Source: Saccoglossus kowalevskii (Eukaryota; Hemichordata; Enteropneusta; Harrimaniidae). From it: 64,000 nt of DNA. A program made the translations under genes and the position numbers. Every line of letters begins with the position of its first letter. The stretch's first letter is position 1. The stretch is from assembly GCF_000003605.2 (NCBI RefSeq), contig NW_003142308.1:299992-363991 (forward strand), in the 5' to 3' direction. A model generated the notes under the pieces. It searched no databases and was not told where the DNA came from. It was given only the letters and a program-made list of their open reading frames with translations. Positions 23,494 to 35,530 of this stretch are shown here, piece by piece.

Positions 23494-23924
23494 TCAAACA
23501 AGGTTACTAGTTCTTCTGGTAACTAGTGAATAAGACCACTGAGCCAAATAGAATATAAACAGTACATGTATTATAAATTGCACTGCCAAATAGAGAAACA
23601 GCATTACTTATAGATCTAAGCTACTGTAAATGCATTAATTATTCACTGGATTTTAATTTCGCTATTTTCGCTGATAAGTAAAATACTCTAAATTAAATCT
23701 ATGTGAACATGTCAAATAACACTAAAATAAGCACATACAATTGTTCTGTCAGTGTTGTTGAGAGAGGTAATTTGTATTGAAAATCATGAAAAAGACCTAC
23801 TTAGGATTTTCAGATTTGGAAACAAAATTAAGAGCCTATTCGACACATTGTTCATCAACCTATCAAGTTTCTGCTGTAGAATTTCTGAGAAAATGTTAGA
23901 GACATTCAGACACAGAAACAGAAT

Positions 23925-23966
23925 TAGTAGTCCCTTTTTCAGGTTGCACATGAACAGGGACTAAAA
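23925..23966 (-). repeat. Diverged hairpin end of the AGTCCCC family
   Basis: TAGTCCCTTTTTCAGG and TGAACAGGGACTA form the same kind of fold-back end as the full copies, in reverse orientation. Any interior to its left is too worn to delimit. Confidence 0.4.
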
Positions 23967-24589
23967 ATTTCGCAGAATTATTTAACATCGACACAATCTG
24001 GACTAGATGAACCTATATGTGTCAACAATTGTAAAATAACTAGTCTGCAGCATATGAGCAGTTTTGCTTGCCCTGCATTTATCACTCATATTGCCATGTT
24101 TAGTGACAAATAAATAGATATTACTTACAAAGACAAATAAATGATATATTTGGATAGAATTCAATACTGTTTCAGAACCAAAACCTCAAACATACCTAAA
24201 TAAATAAATCAAAATACACAATGAATGCCTACATTTTTTTAATACTTAAAATCTGTCATATTACACAGGTTTTATTATTTCAATAAATACATATTTTTGT
24301 TTATTTGTCAAATAAATACATATATACCAAATAAAAGTCTATTAATAAAAAAATAAATAAAACATTTCTCCTATAGTTGTTTTTCTATTTAATAGTATTA
24401 CACCATTAAAGTACATGTACCTTTATGTATAAAATTGTTTGTGTGTTTGGAAATACATGTTCCCAAATATTCCTGAGTTGAAACGTTCATATAAGTCATA
24501 ACATGCATGATGCCAAACCTTCTGGGAGCTCAATATATAAATATTTAAAATAAAACACATAAAAAAATACAAGTCATTGAAAAAGACAC

Positions 24590-25148
24590 AGTCCCCGTTA
24601 AATTTTTGAAAGTTCTCTTTGTGATCGTCATATTAAAGCGAAGGGGTTGTCGCGAGACTTTGAAACTTGAGTTCCAAGTGGCGTATACAACAGATTGCTT
24701 ATTTACATCAAAACAGGTGTTCCGTGTAGTAGTAATATGGCCAAAAATAAAATAAACGTTATTCGTCCATCTTTGACCTGATTATGAAACACACTGATAT
24801 GTATGTGCCAAATATGAATGAAAATGGTACATAAATTGTGGAAATATAGTAGTAAGGCCAAAAAGTCAGATGGCTGTCAATCGGCCATCCTTGACCAGAT
24901 TTTGAAACAAATTGTCATGGACATGCATCCTAACATGTATAAAGTACATGTATGTGCCAAATTTGAATGAAAACTGACGGAGCACGTCCAAGATACCGCA
25001 TAAAAAAACAAAAACAAGATGCCTGCCATATTTGATCCAATTGCGAAATAAATCATTATGGACATGTATCCTAACATGTATGATCTATGTACCAAGTTTG
25101 AATGATGCACGGATTATAAGTCCCTGTTTTTGGAACGAACGGGGACTA
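24590..25148 (-). mobile_element. Hairpin-ended AGTCCCC repeat element, copy 3 (deleted)
   Basis: Read on the - strand it starts with TAGTCCCCGTTCGTTCC and ends AACGGGGACTGTG. Its last 400 bases match copy 1 closely, including the phrase before the right end (AAGTCTCGCGACAACCCCTT). About 230 bases near the left end are missing. Confidence 0.75.
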
Positions 25149-26113
25149 ATTAAAACATCTGATACTGTATACTGTATCAACATTGTTTTAACTTATTGTA
25201 TCATACAAAATCAAATGCATGTATATCATGAGGTCCATACATGTACATGTTCTCTTTCTGATTTGACTACCATATTCGCTGCAAGCACAAATAAACCAAC
25301 AATTGCATTAGTTGTATATTGAATCATTAAAACATTACTTATTTTGATCATAGAGATATCACAATTACTGTATGTAGTATTGTATACTACTTGCCAGTTA
25401 TTTTGCTCATTGTAGAGTATTTATTGATTATTTGTCAGTCATTTTATGGTAATTCCTTTTCCTGACTGAATTTGGATATCATTTGTATATTGAACTTGTT
25501 ATTTCTATTTCACCAACACAGCTGAATTTTATTTTTCAACTGAATTGTTGTGAAAATTTGGCTGGAAGCTGTTTTTCAATACATAATTAAAATTGGGTTA
25601 CTGCAATATCTATAAATTAACATATCTTGAAAAGTATTTTATATTACTAACATCTGGTTCTCAAGATCAGCAGTATAACAATGTCTCTATTCCCTGAACT
25701 TAGTTCTACGTTTAACCAATGCTTGATTGCTGCCTAGAAATACTGAATAAAATTAAAACAAGTTTGTGGCCTTAAAATAAACTTAATAGTTTATACAAAA
25801 ATGTACATGTAGCTATACTAGGGCAATGTTATGATGTATATAATAACATTTCCGAACAAAAATGAAGAATAAAGCTATCGGCATTAAATAATTTAAATTC
25901 AATTAAAAAAAATGAATTAATACTACATCACATGTGTTATATTAATTTGGGAAATATTGAAAAAAATAACATGAATTGTGTGAAAGTTCTGAAAAAGTAC
26001 AGCAATAAAACATTTGGACTTGTCAATTTTTGGTTGCAAAAATGTTTTATACTATATAATGAATAACATATCGAGTTAATGCATTATTTAATTTACATAC
26101 ATACATGTATATA
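25149..26113. other. Intergenic, nothing recognised
   Basis: This is AT-rich sequence with short frames only. No repeat, splice-bounded exon or RNA gene was recognised. Confidence 0.6.
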
Positions 26114-26321
26114 CAGTGGTAGCGGCACTAGGGGGGGGGGGCAGTCGCACCTTCGAAAAAATGTTGGGGGGTGTCGCCCCTTTCAAAATCAAGCTCAAAC
26201 CCTTTGTGTCAGCAAAATGCAGGAAATAGCCCCTGGGCCCCCTAGTAAGGTCGAGCCTTTGGCCACGAGGTTGGTCAGCAGATCTCTCCCCATCATGCAA
26301 AATTTGGTGCCGCCGCCTCTG
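26114..26321. mobile_element. Short inverted-repeat element, possibly hAT-like
   Basis: The left end CAGTGGTAGCGGCACTAG resembles the right end read in reverse, CAGAGGCGGCGGCACCAA. CAGTGGCG-type ends followed by a G run are common in hAT-derived MITEs as I recall them. No target duplication is visible, so the call is tentative. Confidence 0.35.
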
Positions 26322-26446
26322 AAAAAAGTGTTACGTCGGAGTCAACAACAACAACAAAGACATTTTCCCATCGTATATTTTTCTCTTTATATATACGTAG
26401 ATACGGGCAAGGGAAAAATTGTCGGCTCCCCAGTCACCCCATCATT

Positions 26447-26950
26447 TCATGTGGTCGGCTCCTTGTTGTCTACCGCCCCCGCCTTTGTGGTATTGCAATC
26501 GTTGCCGTTTCCAGACACATTACAATCCTTGGACGTTGTTGGATTCGATATGTTTTGTTCAGGATGTACATGGCGGCAACACAGCATTGCTTTCATGCAA
26601 TAATTTCTACACATTAGAAACACACATGAAAGAGTGACCATCAATACTCCAGTCACCGCTACACAAATCCCCGACACACTCACCGAGTTTAGAGGAGCTA
26701 CAGAGTTACCGTTCAGCGAATATCCCACCGTAAATAAGGTGCAACCTATTATCAACAAGGCTCCTCCTACAAACAAACTACAGATAACCGCAGACCTTCT
26801 GCTGTCTGTAATAGTCATGCGACCATGCTTGGATTTCCGGATTTTCTTATTTACTCTGCCGGCTCGTTCGACTTCACTCGGTCCGGGGTCGTCAGCCTCA
26901 ACAATCTGAGTACTAGTGAAGAATTTGTAGTGTGCAAGCGTAAACGCCAT
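26447..26950 (-). CDS. Small two-transmembrane protein, member 1 (TMEM100-like layout)
   Basis: A single-exon frame of 167 residues. It has a basic, soluble N-terminus; a first membrane helix at about residues 54-77 (VICSLFVGGALLIIGCTLFT); a short loop with GYSLNGNSV; a second helix at about 88-113; then a Cys-rich turn (CRNYCMKAMLCC) and a polar tail. It is clearly a paralogue of the protein at 35426-36106, most strongly in DDPGP, the helices and the loop, but its tail is about 45 residues shorter. The order of helix, short NG-containing loop, helix and basic or Cys-rich segment recalls vertebrate TMEM100; this rests on layout, not on proven homology. The partner and the pathway are unknown. 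The conservation between paralogues suggests a real gene. Confidence 0.7.
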   Translation of the reverse strand: MAFTLAHYKFFTSTQIVEADDPGPSEVERAGRVNKKIRKSKHGRMTITDSRRSAVICSLFVGGALLIIGCTLFTVGYSLNGNSVAPLNSVSVSGICVAVTGVLMVTLSCVFLMCRNYCMKAMLCCRHVHPEQNISNPTTSKDCNVSGNGNDCNTTKAGAVDNKEPTT

Positions 26951-27649
26951 TTTCTAAACCGATGATTCTCAGAGGTGGCGAAACTTCCCATTATGCATTG
27001 CGCGTTCAATGTCGTCATATTTTAACCCGTTATAGATTCGTACCTTGCCCTTGTACGCAAGGCTCATTGAACTCCAAATCTAACCCCCATAAGTGGTCAT
27101 TATTAACCATTTCTTAAGCATGCGTTATTATTACTATTAGTAGTATTACGCTTTATTTCAGACAAATGTCCATACAAATTATATTTCGTCGTTTGATTAT
27201 AAATGGGCGATCCTTTCTTTCTGAAGCATACATATGATTAATAGGTTGAGAACAGCACACATAATGGAATGCACATCAGCTTGTTTTATCGCTGTATTAT
27301 CTGGTATACACATTGGCTGAAAGAATACTGACTCAATTATTTTGTGACTATCGGTTCACTGAACAAAAGTGATCGAGTACCTCTACACTGCAGAGAGCCT
27401 ATGGCAAAATACTATACAGTTGTGTTTTTAATTGGGAATAGTCACACCATATTGATATTCTTAGGACAAACCTATCAGTGACTAACAATAGCATGATTTC
27501 AAGACCAATTTATATGGGGTGAGATTAGTGCTAAAATTAAAAATTATTTGGAACGTACACAAAAACAATGCTTGCGTAAAGTCCAATATAGGAAACATAA
27601 AGTAACACAACTAATAAAAAATAGTTACAAAATTAGCTAATACACTATA
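26951..27649. other. Upstream flank of the two-TM gene, nothing else recognised
   Basis: It would hold the promoter of the gene ending at 26447. No TATA-type or other element stands out, and there is no coding sequence. Confidence 0.5.
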
Positions 27650-27689
27650 AACTATTTGTCTACACTTGAAAAAATCTTGAAAAATAATT

Positions 27690-27905
27690 CTACAGTTGGC
27701 AAGATTTGGTAATCAGGTTAGTATAAACAGTGCATAGAGAAATTTTTCCTGTGTTCTGAAAAACTGTTATCTTTACAATGAAAAAAGTTATGTTTTTCAT
27801 CACCCATTTCATCAGAGTCGCACTTGTTACATACCCTGTCAATTTTATTTTTTCGCCTGTGACGACCTGTTTCAATTGGCAAGAAGTGGGCTATGATTAA
27901 GTGAT
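27690..27905 (-). mobile_element. LINE remnant, C-terminal zinc-knuckle region
   Basis: The - strand encodes IAHFLPIETGRHRRKNKIDR followed by VCNKCDSDEMGDEKHNFFHC. This has the spacing of the Cys-x2-Cys...His-x3/4-Cys motif after GRH/GRY found at the C-terminus of many non-LTR retrotransposon proteins. No reverse transcriptase is seen nearby, so it is a 5'-truncated or worn scrap. Confidence 0.45.
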
Positions 27906-30164
27906 TAATGCTACTCTATGTTTTTTTGTTTTCTATATCATCCAAGTATTTTTCAAATTTATAATTATTTTTGAATGTTTTATATGTACTTAGTTTATTA
28001 TGACCAGTTTTGTTTAACTGACTTTCCACATTTGTTGAGTAAATATATTATGTATATATCATTTGACCATTATTATGTTGTTATTTCTTCATCATTGAGT
28101 CCTCAAATATTTGTCTATACTGTTTACGTTTGCACGCTGGGTGCTACATTGCACTTTTTTCTTTCTTGGTAGATACCCTTTTTCAGTTTCTTTCCCATGG
28201 TGGGATCGCTTGGTAGAAAGTATAAAAGAAAATTCAGGCAGCCGTTGGTCTAAACAAGAGGGGTGGGAGTGGTGTCATTGCTTTAGTATCCCATATCCAG
28301 TTTTGCCCAGCATTGGTACCCACTGTAAGCCACTGTTATGTCAAGGTTATTTTGCTATGTCTATCTGGGGAGTAGAGTTAGACGTGTCTTTAGCAGCAAT
28401 AACAGGGACTCATATGATGTTATGATTGGGAAAATGCTAGCAAGTCAGTGTGTCTTTCTTCATTTATCACTAAAAAGCTTGAATGTCGGCATGGATTATG
28501 TCACTAGAATGTGACTGTCGTGAATTATTTAAATGAGCTTAGCATATGATTGGTAGTGGAATATATAAAATACACATAATAATATATTATATCCAAGAGT
28601 ATGGCCTCTGGCCTATGCTTCAATTAAAAATGTTTAATTACACATAAATTGCAAATATTTTGAATTACTCATTAGTTCAATCGATGAATTTCTGCGCATG
28701 TCGTGATTTGAGATAATGTTCTAGAATAACAGTTTGCATAAGACGAATAAAGATATAGTATGAATAGTCATCGTGGAAAGATTGAGGTAGATAGTGATAA
28801 GATGATGATATCGTCGGCAGGCAAGGCGGACATGAAATATGTCCTCTACCAAGCCCAAATTATCATGTTTAAATATTCTCCAGGATATGACATTTCGATT
28901 CGATTCGGACCCGATGTGTGATGATGATCTCAACTGACATAGTATGGTCCTTAACTTTTCTTTATCAATCAGAGACAATTATTTTTGAAAAACAAAATCG
29001 TAGAACCCAACATTTGTTCTCTTTTCAGCCTCTTTATATTGATATTGATGGTATTTTTAACACCATTAACATCAAACCCAAAATTTAGCTCTCCATACAT
29101 TAATTGGTAAAATCTTACAATCCAGAATTCCGTCATATTTCGCTACATCAATGGAACTATTTTTTAGATAAGATTCGTTTTAAAGCAAGAATTGCTTTGC
29201 CAAAATGGATGCTTGTTTGCCCGGTAGAGCTTCCGGTCGAGAATTCTAATACAGCATTATTATGATAGTTGCCTACTATTAAAACATAAACAAAACATTG
29301 ATAAAGTGTACCCAGAACAGGCATTTTTGATACATTTTCGAGGCCGTTTTGTAGAGTACTTACTTGGTAACCCAACCTTTCTTGCTTGATTTCTAGCATG
29401 TCTAAATATGATTATTTAGTGGTAGCAAACTTCCTTAATTGAACAGAATTTGTTGTGGGTTGATGTTCTATTTTTAGTATGTCAAAGATTTCGAAAGGTA
29501 ACTACAAGTCTAAACCTGATTAGTGGAGTACACAATCATACAGTCAATGAAATGTGAAAATAATATTATATTTATAATTTTTTAACTATGTTGTCTGGCT
29601 GCAAACATGATGTAAACAATTGTTATACAATTTACTGGAGTCTGTCTGTTCGTGTTTGAACAAATTAATTCACTCTTCCTGTCATACATATCACTATTTT
29701 TTTGAATTCATTTCCGAATGTCAATTTTGTAATCATCTTCAGTGAACATTAGAGATATAGAGAAAAAATATTCCCATTGTAGGTGGTAATGTGCTTACTG
29801 AAATATAATTAAACATTGTTAAGGTGTCACTGTCTTAACCGTCAATATAATTACATTTATAATTAATACAGCTGCTGTATGACTCGGTATATGCACTTGT
29901 GATAGTATCGACACGTCGGTAGATATCCCAGTCACATTTTTTTTATTACTCCATCTACTACAATACCATTGCTAAAGAGAAAATATTTGTACACCATCAA
30001 CACAGTCAAATACTATATATATACTATACTATATATTAATGCTCATTCAGTATATCATTATTATTGTTGGTGGCAATGAATTTATTAAATCTTTCGTCTA
30101 TATTAACCTCACTATGACTCAATATGAAGAATATGACACAATTCACATATCACGATACATGTGT

Positions 30165-31000
30165 ATGGGTGTCAGCATCCTCTATTCTATGTTTTTGGCA
30201 TATTGTCTCAAACCTTGCAAATAGAAGTGTGCATGGAATCATGGGAAGAAACAGTGTGCATTGTGATAACTGTCATAAAGATGATTGACAGGTCATACTT
30301 ATTTACAACTCTTAAAGGACAATTGGAATCTGCCAGGTGTGTTTGAGATTTACATAACAAAGGATGTTTACCACTCTGGAAGGACAATTTGAATCTACCA
30401 GGTGTGCTTTAGACTTACATAACAAAGGGTGTTTTCAGCTTTGGAAGGACAATTGGAATCTGCCAGGTGTGCTGTTATTTGATAAACAAAAGATTTTTAT
30501 GATCTACTGACTTGCCTACGTGAGACCGCTGGTCGCAAAAAACACATTCTGATTGGCTCATGTGGAAACCCAGGTGGTGTCCCTGAATCTCGGCCATTTA
30601 GGCCTATAACTAGGCTATACAGTTGGAACAGATGGGTCCATCATTTCTACTGTGTACCCAGTGAGTTGCTGCTACGATATTGTGAGACAAGTGATACTGT
30701 GAGTTATCAGCAATGCACACTTCCCTAAGCAATCCTCTATTTTAGTGAATTTATTCATTGTATTTTCCTGCACTCTGTTTCTCGTAATTATTTTGAGAGG
30801 TATTAAAGGCAGGAGCTTTAACTTGATATGTTGGTGTATTTCATTTCCAGTACTATCATTTCCCATACTAACAGTGAAAGAACCCCCTGTCCAGTGTAAG
30901 TTCTGTGAGTGCCCTCTCAATAGCAATAAGCAGTCCTTACACTGTGACAATTTGGTGTCAGAAGTGGGATTCGAGCCCACGCCTACAGATGTAGACTGCG
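30165..31000 (+). mobile_element. Fossil LTR with tRNA-Leu-type primer site
   Basis: This block is absent from the right duplication copy. Near its right end a TGTGACA terminus is followed by TTTGGTGTCAGAAGTGGGAT, which is the complement of a tRNA-Leu 3' end, as used by many Gypsy-type elements as primer site. It looks like an LTR plus the first bases of the internal region, the rest being gone. It could instead be a tRNA-Leu pseudogene on the - strand, since about 45 bases fit. It is old and clearly incomplete. Confidence 0.45.
30316..30475. repeat. 65-bp tandem repeat
   Basis: GGACAATTGGAATCTGCCAG or a close variant starts near 30317, 30382 and 30447. There are about 2.5 copies, inside the block found only in the left duplication copy. 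Confidence 0.85.
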
Positions 31001-32251
31001 AGTCATGGAGTTCATACAATTACGTCGATGTCACAATATCGACATTAACTGTAATATAAATGAGACTTGAAATCGAATGTATGACAGTATATTCATTTCA
31101 CTCCAATATTAATATAATGCAAAAAGTTTCGAATAGCAGATGACAAAAAATTACATTATTCCTTTGTATACAGAATGTTATATCAGCACTAAATCCGATA
31201 ATTTATGTTTTATATATTCTATTTTATAGTTCTATTTTTAATAGAATTAGTCTGTGCATTATTTTTTAAAAACCAGTGCAGATTGACACATCATTTTGAT
31301 CAATAATTAGATATATATTGTATATATTCATCAATTACGCATTTAATATCACATTCTACTGACGTTAACATCTGTATAATTAAATGTACATAGACCACGT
31401 GATACATTACCGACGTCGAACAGAGCTTTTGTATTAAAGCAGTAACATCACGTGATTTCAATAACCAAATGGACGACATTTCTGTGTTGTAGAAACACAG
31501 TGTTTCTAATTTATGGAATAAAAACAGAATGATTAATCTCCACGAAATATTTCATTATGGTTTAGTATGAACTGTAACATCACGGTTGGGTCATTATTTT
31601 TGATTGCACATTTAGACAATTGTGGTATATAGTCTCATTGTCAGATTATTAAACTGGATACACATTATTGATTTGTTCATTCTAAATTGTCATTACATGT
31701 CGCAAGTAATGTCACCTTCACAATGATTCTGCAAACAATGTCGCTTAAGGTCGAACTCTACTAAAAAAACACATCATTGTCATTGTCATTTTATGCAAAA
31801 CTAAATATAACAAGGATACAGATAGTAATATGGGGTCACCGTACGTGTAGGGGTTTGTGAAAATGTAGGGAAAAGAGCATGTAGTTTAAATTTTTTCCAT
31901 GGTAATACAAAGTTCCAAAGATTTGACATTAAACATAACTACTTATTGATGTTAAAAGATATTATCAAATATTATTTTGGTGGCTTTTAACTGCGATATG
32001 TGCACTCACCGTTGAAATGTGCTGGAAATTATGTTATGCCTTATATCTGTCAGTCGTTCTAAAAAACAGATTTCCAGTGAACAAAATAATTTAACATATT
32101 ATTGACTAATATTAAAATGATTTTGGCACAAAATAAAATTTGTGCATATATTAAAACACACGAATATTCTACTTTAACTTCGCCTTATAGTAGAACAAAA
32201 TCATTAGCAGAAACTAAAACGAAAATAATATTTTCATTTAGTAACATAGCA

Positions 32252-32343
32252 ACTTTACCTTCGAACGGTCGCAGAGTTATTGGGAAAAAGATTTTCGGAT
32301 GCGTAGTGTTTACCCTATTGATATGCAGATTGCCATCGTGATT
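32252..32343 (-). pseudogene. Fragment of a two-TM gene C-terminus
   Basis: On the - strand DGNLHINRVNTTHPKIFFP is a clear match to NDKLHIDRMNTTLPKIVFP near the end of the 35426-36106 protein. About 30 codons remain, and the membrane helices and N-terminus are missing because the duplication breakpoint cuts the gene. The frame of the remnant is still open but has no start of its own. Confidence 0.75.
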
Positions 32344-32974
32344 CAAAATCTTAAGTTTGATAAGATGATTTCATAAGCCCTCTATCAATGCCAAATATAA
32401 TATAGTTGCCATAATCATGAGTGCATTGACTAATTTAGCAGATTAGGTCTATTTTACCTACCCCCTGAGTTGTTTGTTGTAGTACCTACACTGCTACATT
32501 TTAAAAGACATAACTGCTCGGATATTATAGCATACTAGGCACATTTACTTAAATATCTGGTTTGTCACTCATTTTTAAAGGAGAAATATGTGTGTTGTCC
32601 TAAATTCTCGCACACGAAATGCTGGCTAATGTAAAATAGCAATATGCGGACAATTTTTCGTGCCACATACCCTGTTAAATCCAGTTTTATTCACTTTTGC
32701 TTTGTATATATTCCGAAAGCCACAACTGGGCTTATCTAAGTGCCAAAATACGCATTTAGTCAAGTATGTGTGAGATTCTTGACCCGTTGTCAACTAAAAA
32801 AACGTTCGTTTAAGTTGGCCAGAGTTCGCTAATGTCCACAATTCTGAAATGTAGGTTCTGTCCCGAATAATCACGTAATATGATGTCATAACTCAAATTA
32901 AGTAATTTGAAAGTTAATAAGCCAGTTACTGGAAATAGCCAAATGCGCAGATGACAAATAAACTGCTTTTCAGA

Positions 32975-35530
32975 ATGTTGGATCGGTTCTTAGAAAGTTG
33001 GTTTAAACACGAGGAGGGTATTGTTGCGTTAGTATCCTATATCCAGCTTTGCCCAACATGTCTGGGTAAGACGTGTCTTCACATCGACAATGACTGGGGA
33101 TTCAGATGCTATTATGAATGGGGAAACACAAGCAAGTCAGTTTGACTATCTCAATTTACCCCTGAAAAGCTGGCAAGCCGGTATGTACATGTACATGGCT
33201 TTTTAACATGTCACTAGAATGTGAGGGTCGTGAAATATTTAAATGACCTAAGCATGTGCATGGTTTTGAATATATAAAATGCACATAATAATATATTTTA
33301 TCCAGTAGCATGGCCTCAGGCCAATGTTCCAACAATTAAAAAAGTTTGCTTACATGTAAAGGGCAAATATCATGAATTACTCATTTTGTTCAATCGATAA
33401 TGTTCTGTGCTTAAAAACATGCAAACACAAATGTCGTGATTTGTGATAATGCTTTAGAATTAACAGTTTGTATAAGACGTGTAATGTTATGATATGAATG
33501 GTCTTCATCGGGCAAAAAAAAAAACAGGTAGATCAAGTTAATGTCAGCAGACGAGACGAATATCAAATTCCTTCTCGACCAAGCCCAAATTACCATGTTT
33601 GCATAATGTACTTCCGGATATGACATTTCCGACCGGTTCGACCCGAAATGTGTGTACGAGATGATGATCTCTACTGACATAGTTTTGTATATATGAAACA
33701 CATATTTGTGTATTCTCTCCTTGAAAAAATTCAAAAATGAACCAACACCAAATCATTGATTTAATCAAACAAACCCAGGACAATTCCTTTCTTTCATGTC
33801 ATATTTTAAATTTGTTTCTGAATGTCATCTTTTTTTATTAGTTTCAGTGAATGTTAAGGTGTCACTGTCATAACCGTCGATATAATTACATTAAATGTTA
33901 TGATTAATGGACGTGATATCAACGCGGGGTTCACTGGCAGGCTGCTGTATGACTCAATATATGGACAGTGATAATATCTACGCGTCGGCAAGTCTCCCAG
34001 TTTTCACCATTACTCCCTCTAGTATACACAATTCACATGTCACGAAGCACGTGAATAGGTCACTGAGCTCATACATTTATGTCGATGTCAGTTAGACCTA
34101 AATGCACCTCAATATAGACATTAAATGTAATATTAATGAGACTTGAATGTTTGCATTGAAATCGAATTTATGTCAGTATATACGATTTCACTCCTATAAT
34201 AGTATACAGTGCAAAATGGTTCAAATAGCCAATGACGAGAAATTATTGTAAAATACGTTCTTGTTTGACGATTAAATTAATTCTTTGTGTGCGAAATGTT
34301 ATATCAGCACTAAATTCGATAATTTGTTTTTATATGTTTACGTATATTAAGGTTGAACTTATGAGTAATTCTATTTTTTACTCGTATTGTGTCTGGGTCT
34401 GCGCATTATTTTTAAAAACCAATGCAGATAGACACATGATTTTGATCAACAATTAGATATATATTTATCAATTATGCATTTAATGTTAAATTCTACTGAC
34501 GCTGATATCTGTATATAATTAAGTTTAGACCACGTGATACATTAACTGGCGTCAAACAGAGCTTTTGTATTAAAGCAGCAACAAGAAGTGATTCCATTAA
34601 CCAAATGAACGACATATATGTCTAGTATTAAATGAAACACACACACAGTGGTTTTAATTCATGGAATGAAAACAAAAAGATTAATCTCCACGAAATATTT
34701 CATTATGGTTTAGTGTGAACTGTCACATCAATGTTGGGTCATTATTTTTGATTGCACATGTCACCTTCACAATGATTCTGCAAACAATGTCGCTTAAGAT
34801 GGAACCCTAAAGTAAACATGTTGTCATTTTCTTTAATTTATGCAAAACTAATATTATAAAAATTAGGAATATGGGATCACCGTGTACGGTTTCGTGATAA
34901 TTCAGGACAAAGGGAGGTGAAAAGAGCATGCTTGTGGGGTTTAGGGTATTTTAATATTATTTCTCATGTTTCAAAGTTTTTTTTGTTGACATAAGTTTAA
35001 AATAGATACTTATTGATGTCAAAATGTGATATAAAATATTATTTTAGTTGCCATTTAATGATTTGTGTACTCATTGTGGAAATTGCTGTTACATCATTAT
35101 TTTATGCTTTTCATTTGGCAGTGACAGCGAACAAAATTATTGGACTATTACTAAAATAAGTAATTATAGAAAGATTGTTATATATATATATATTGTTACT
35201 GCTTTATGCGAGAGAATATGCGCACATATGAAAAACGCACGATTACCACTCTACTTTAATTACGTTCTATTATGGCACAAAGTCAATAACAGAAACAGAA
35301 ACTACAATGAACGTAATATTAAATTCAATGATATCAGACATATGATGTAGTTAAATAACGCACACATTGATCAGGATTCGATGTGTAAGTGGTATAGCGA
35401 CTTGTGAACGTGACTAAACAGAGCATTATTCCGAGTCGGTTTCACCTTCAAACGGTTGCATAATTGTTGGGAAAACGATTTTTGGCAGCGTAGTGTTCAT
35501 CCTATCGATATGCAGTTTGTCGTTAGACGA
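32975..35530. repeat. Segmental duplication, right copy
   Basis: This is the counterpart of the left copy, lying directly downstream of the complete two-TM gene. It is shorter and lacks the LTR-bearing block, so it is closer to the ancestral arrangement. No coding sequence other than the gene at its right edge was recognised. Confidence 0.8.

Larger units (their letters stand above)
28190..32345. repeat. Segmental duplication, left copy
   Basis: Blocks in the same order and orientation match 32975-35530: the CAAGTCAGT block near 28441, GTCACTAGAATGTGA near 28500, ACCAAGCCCAAATTA near 28847, and the poly-AT blocks at 31040-31330. Matching ends inside the C-terminal codons of a two-TM gene at 32343. 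Divergence is substantial, with many indels, so the event is old. The left copy is longer because of later insertions, including the 30165-31000 block. Confidence 0.8.

Noticed and set aside
26079-26603. 174-residue frame on the + strand
   Set aside because: It is antisense to two-TM member 1 and runs through the hAT-like repeat; the - strand frame has membrane helices and a paralogue.
30957-31003. Functional tRNA-Leu gene on the - strand
   Set aside because: Only the 3' half fits; the anticodon arm and 5' half are absent, and an LTR-type end stands directly beside it.
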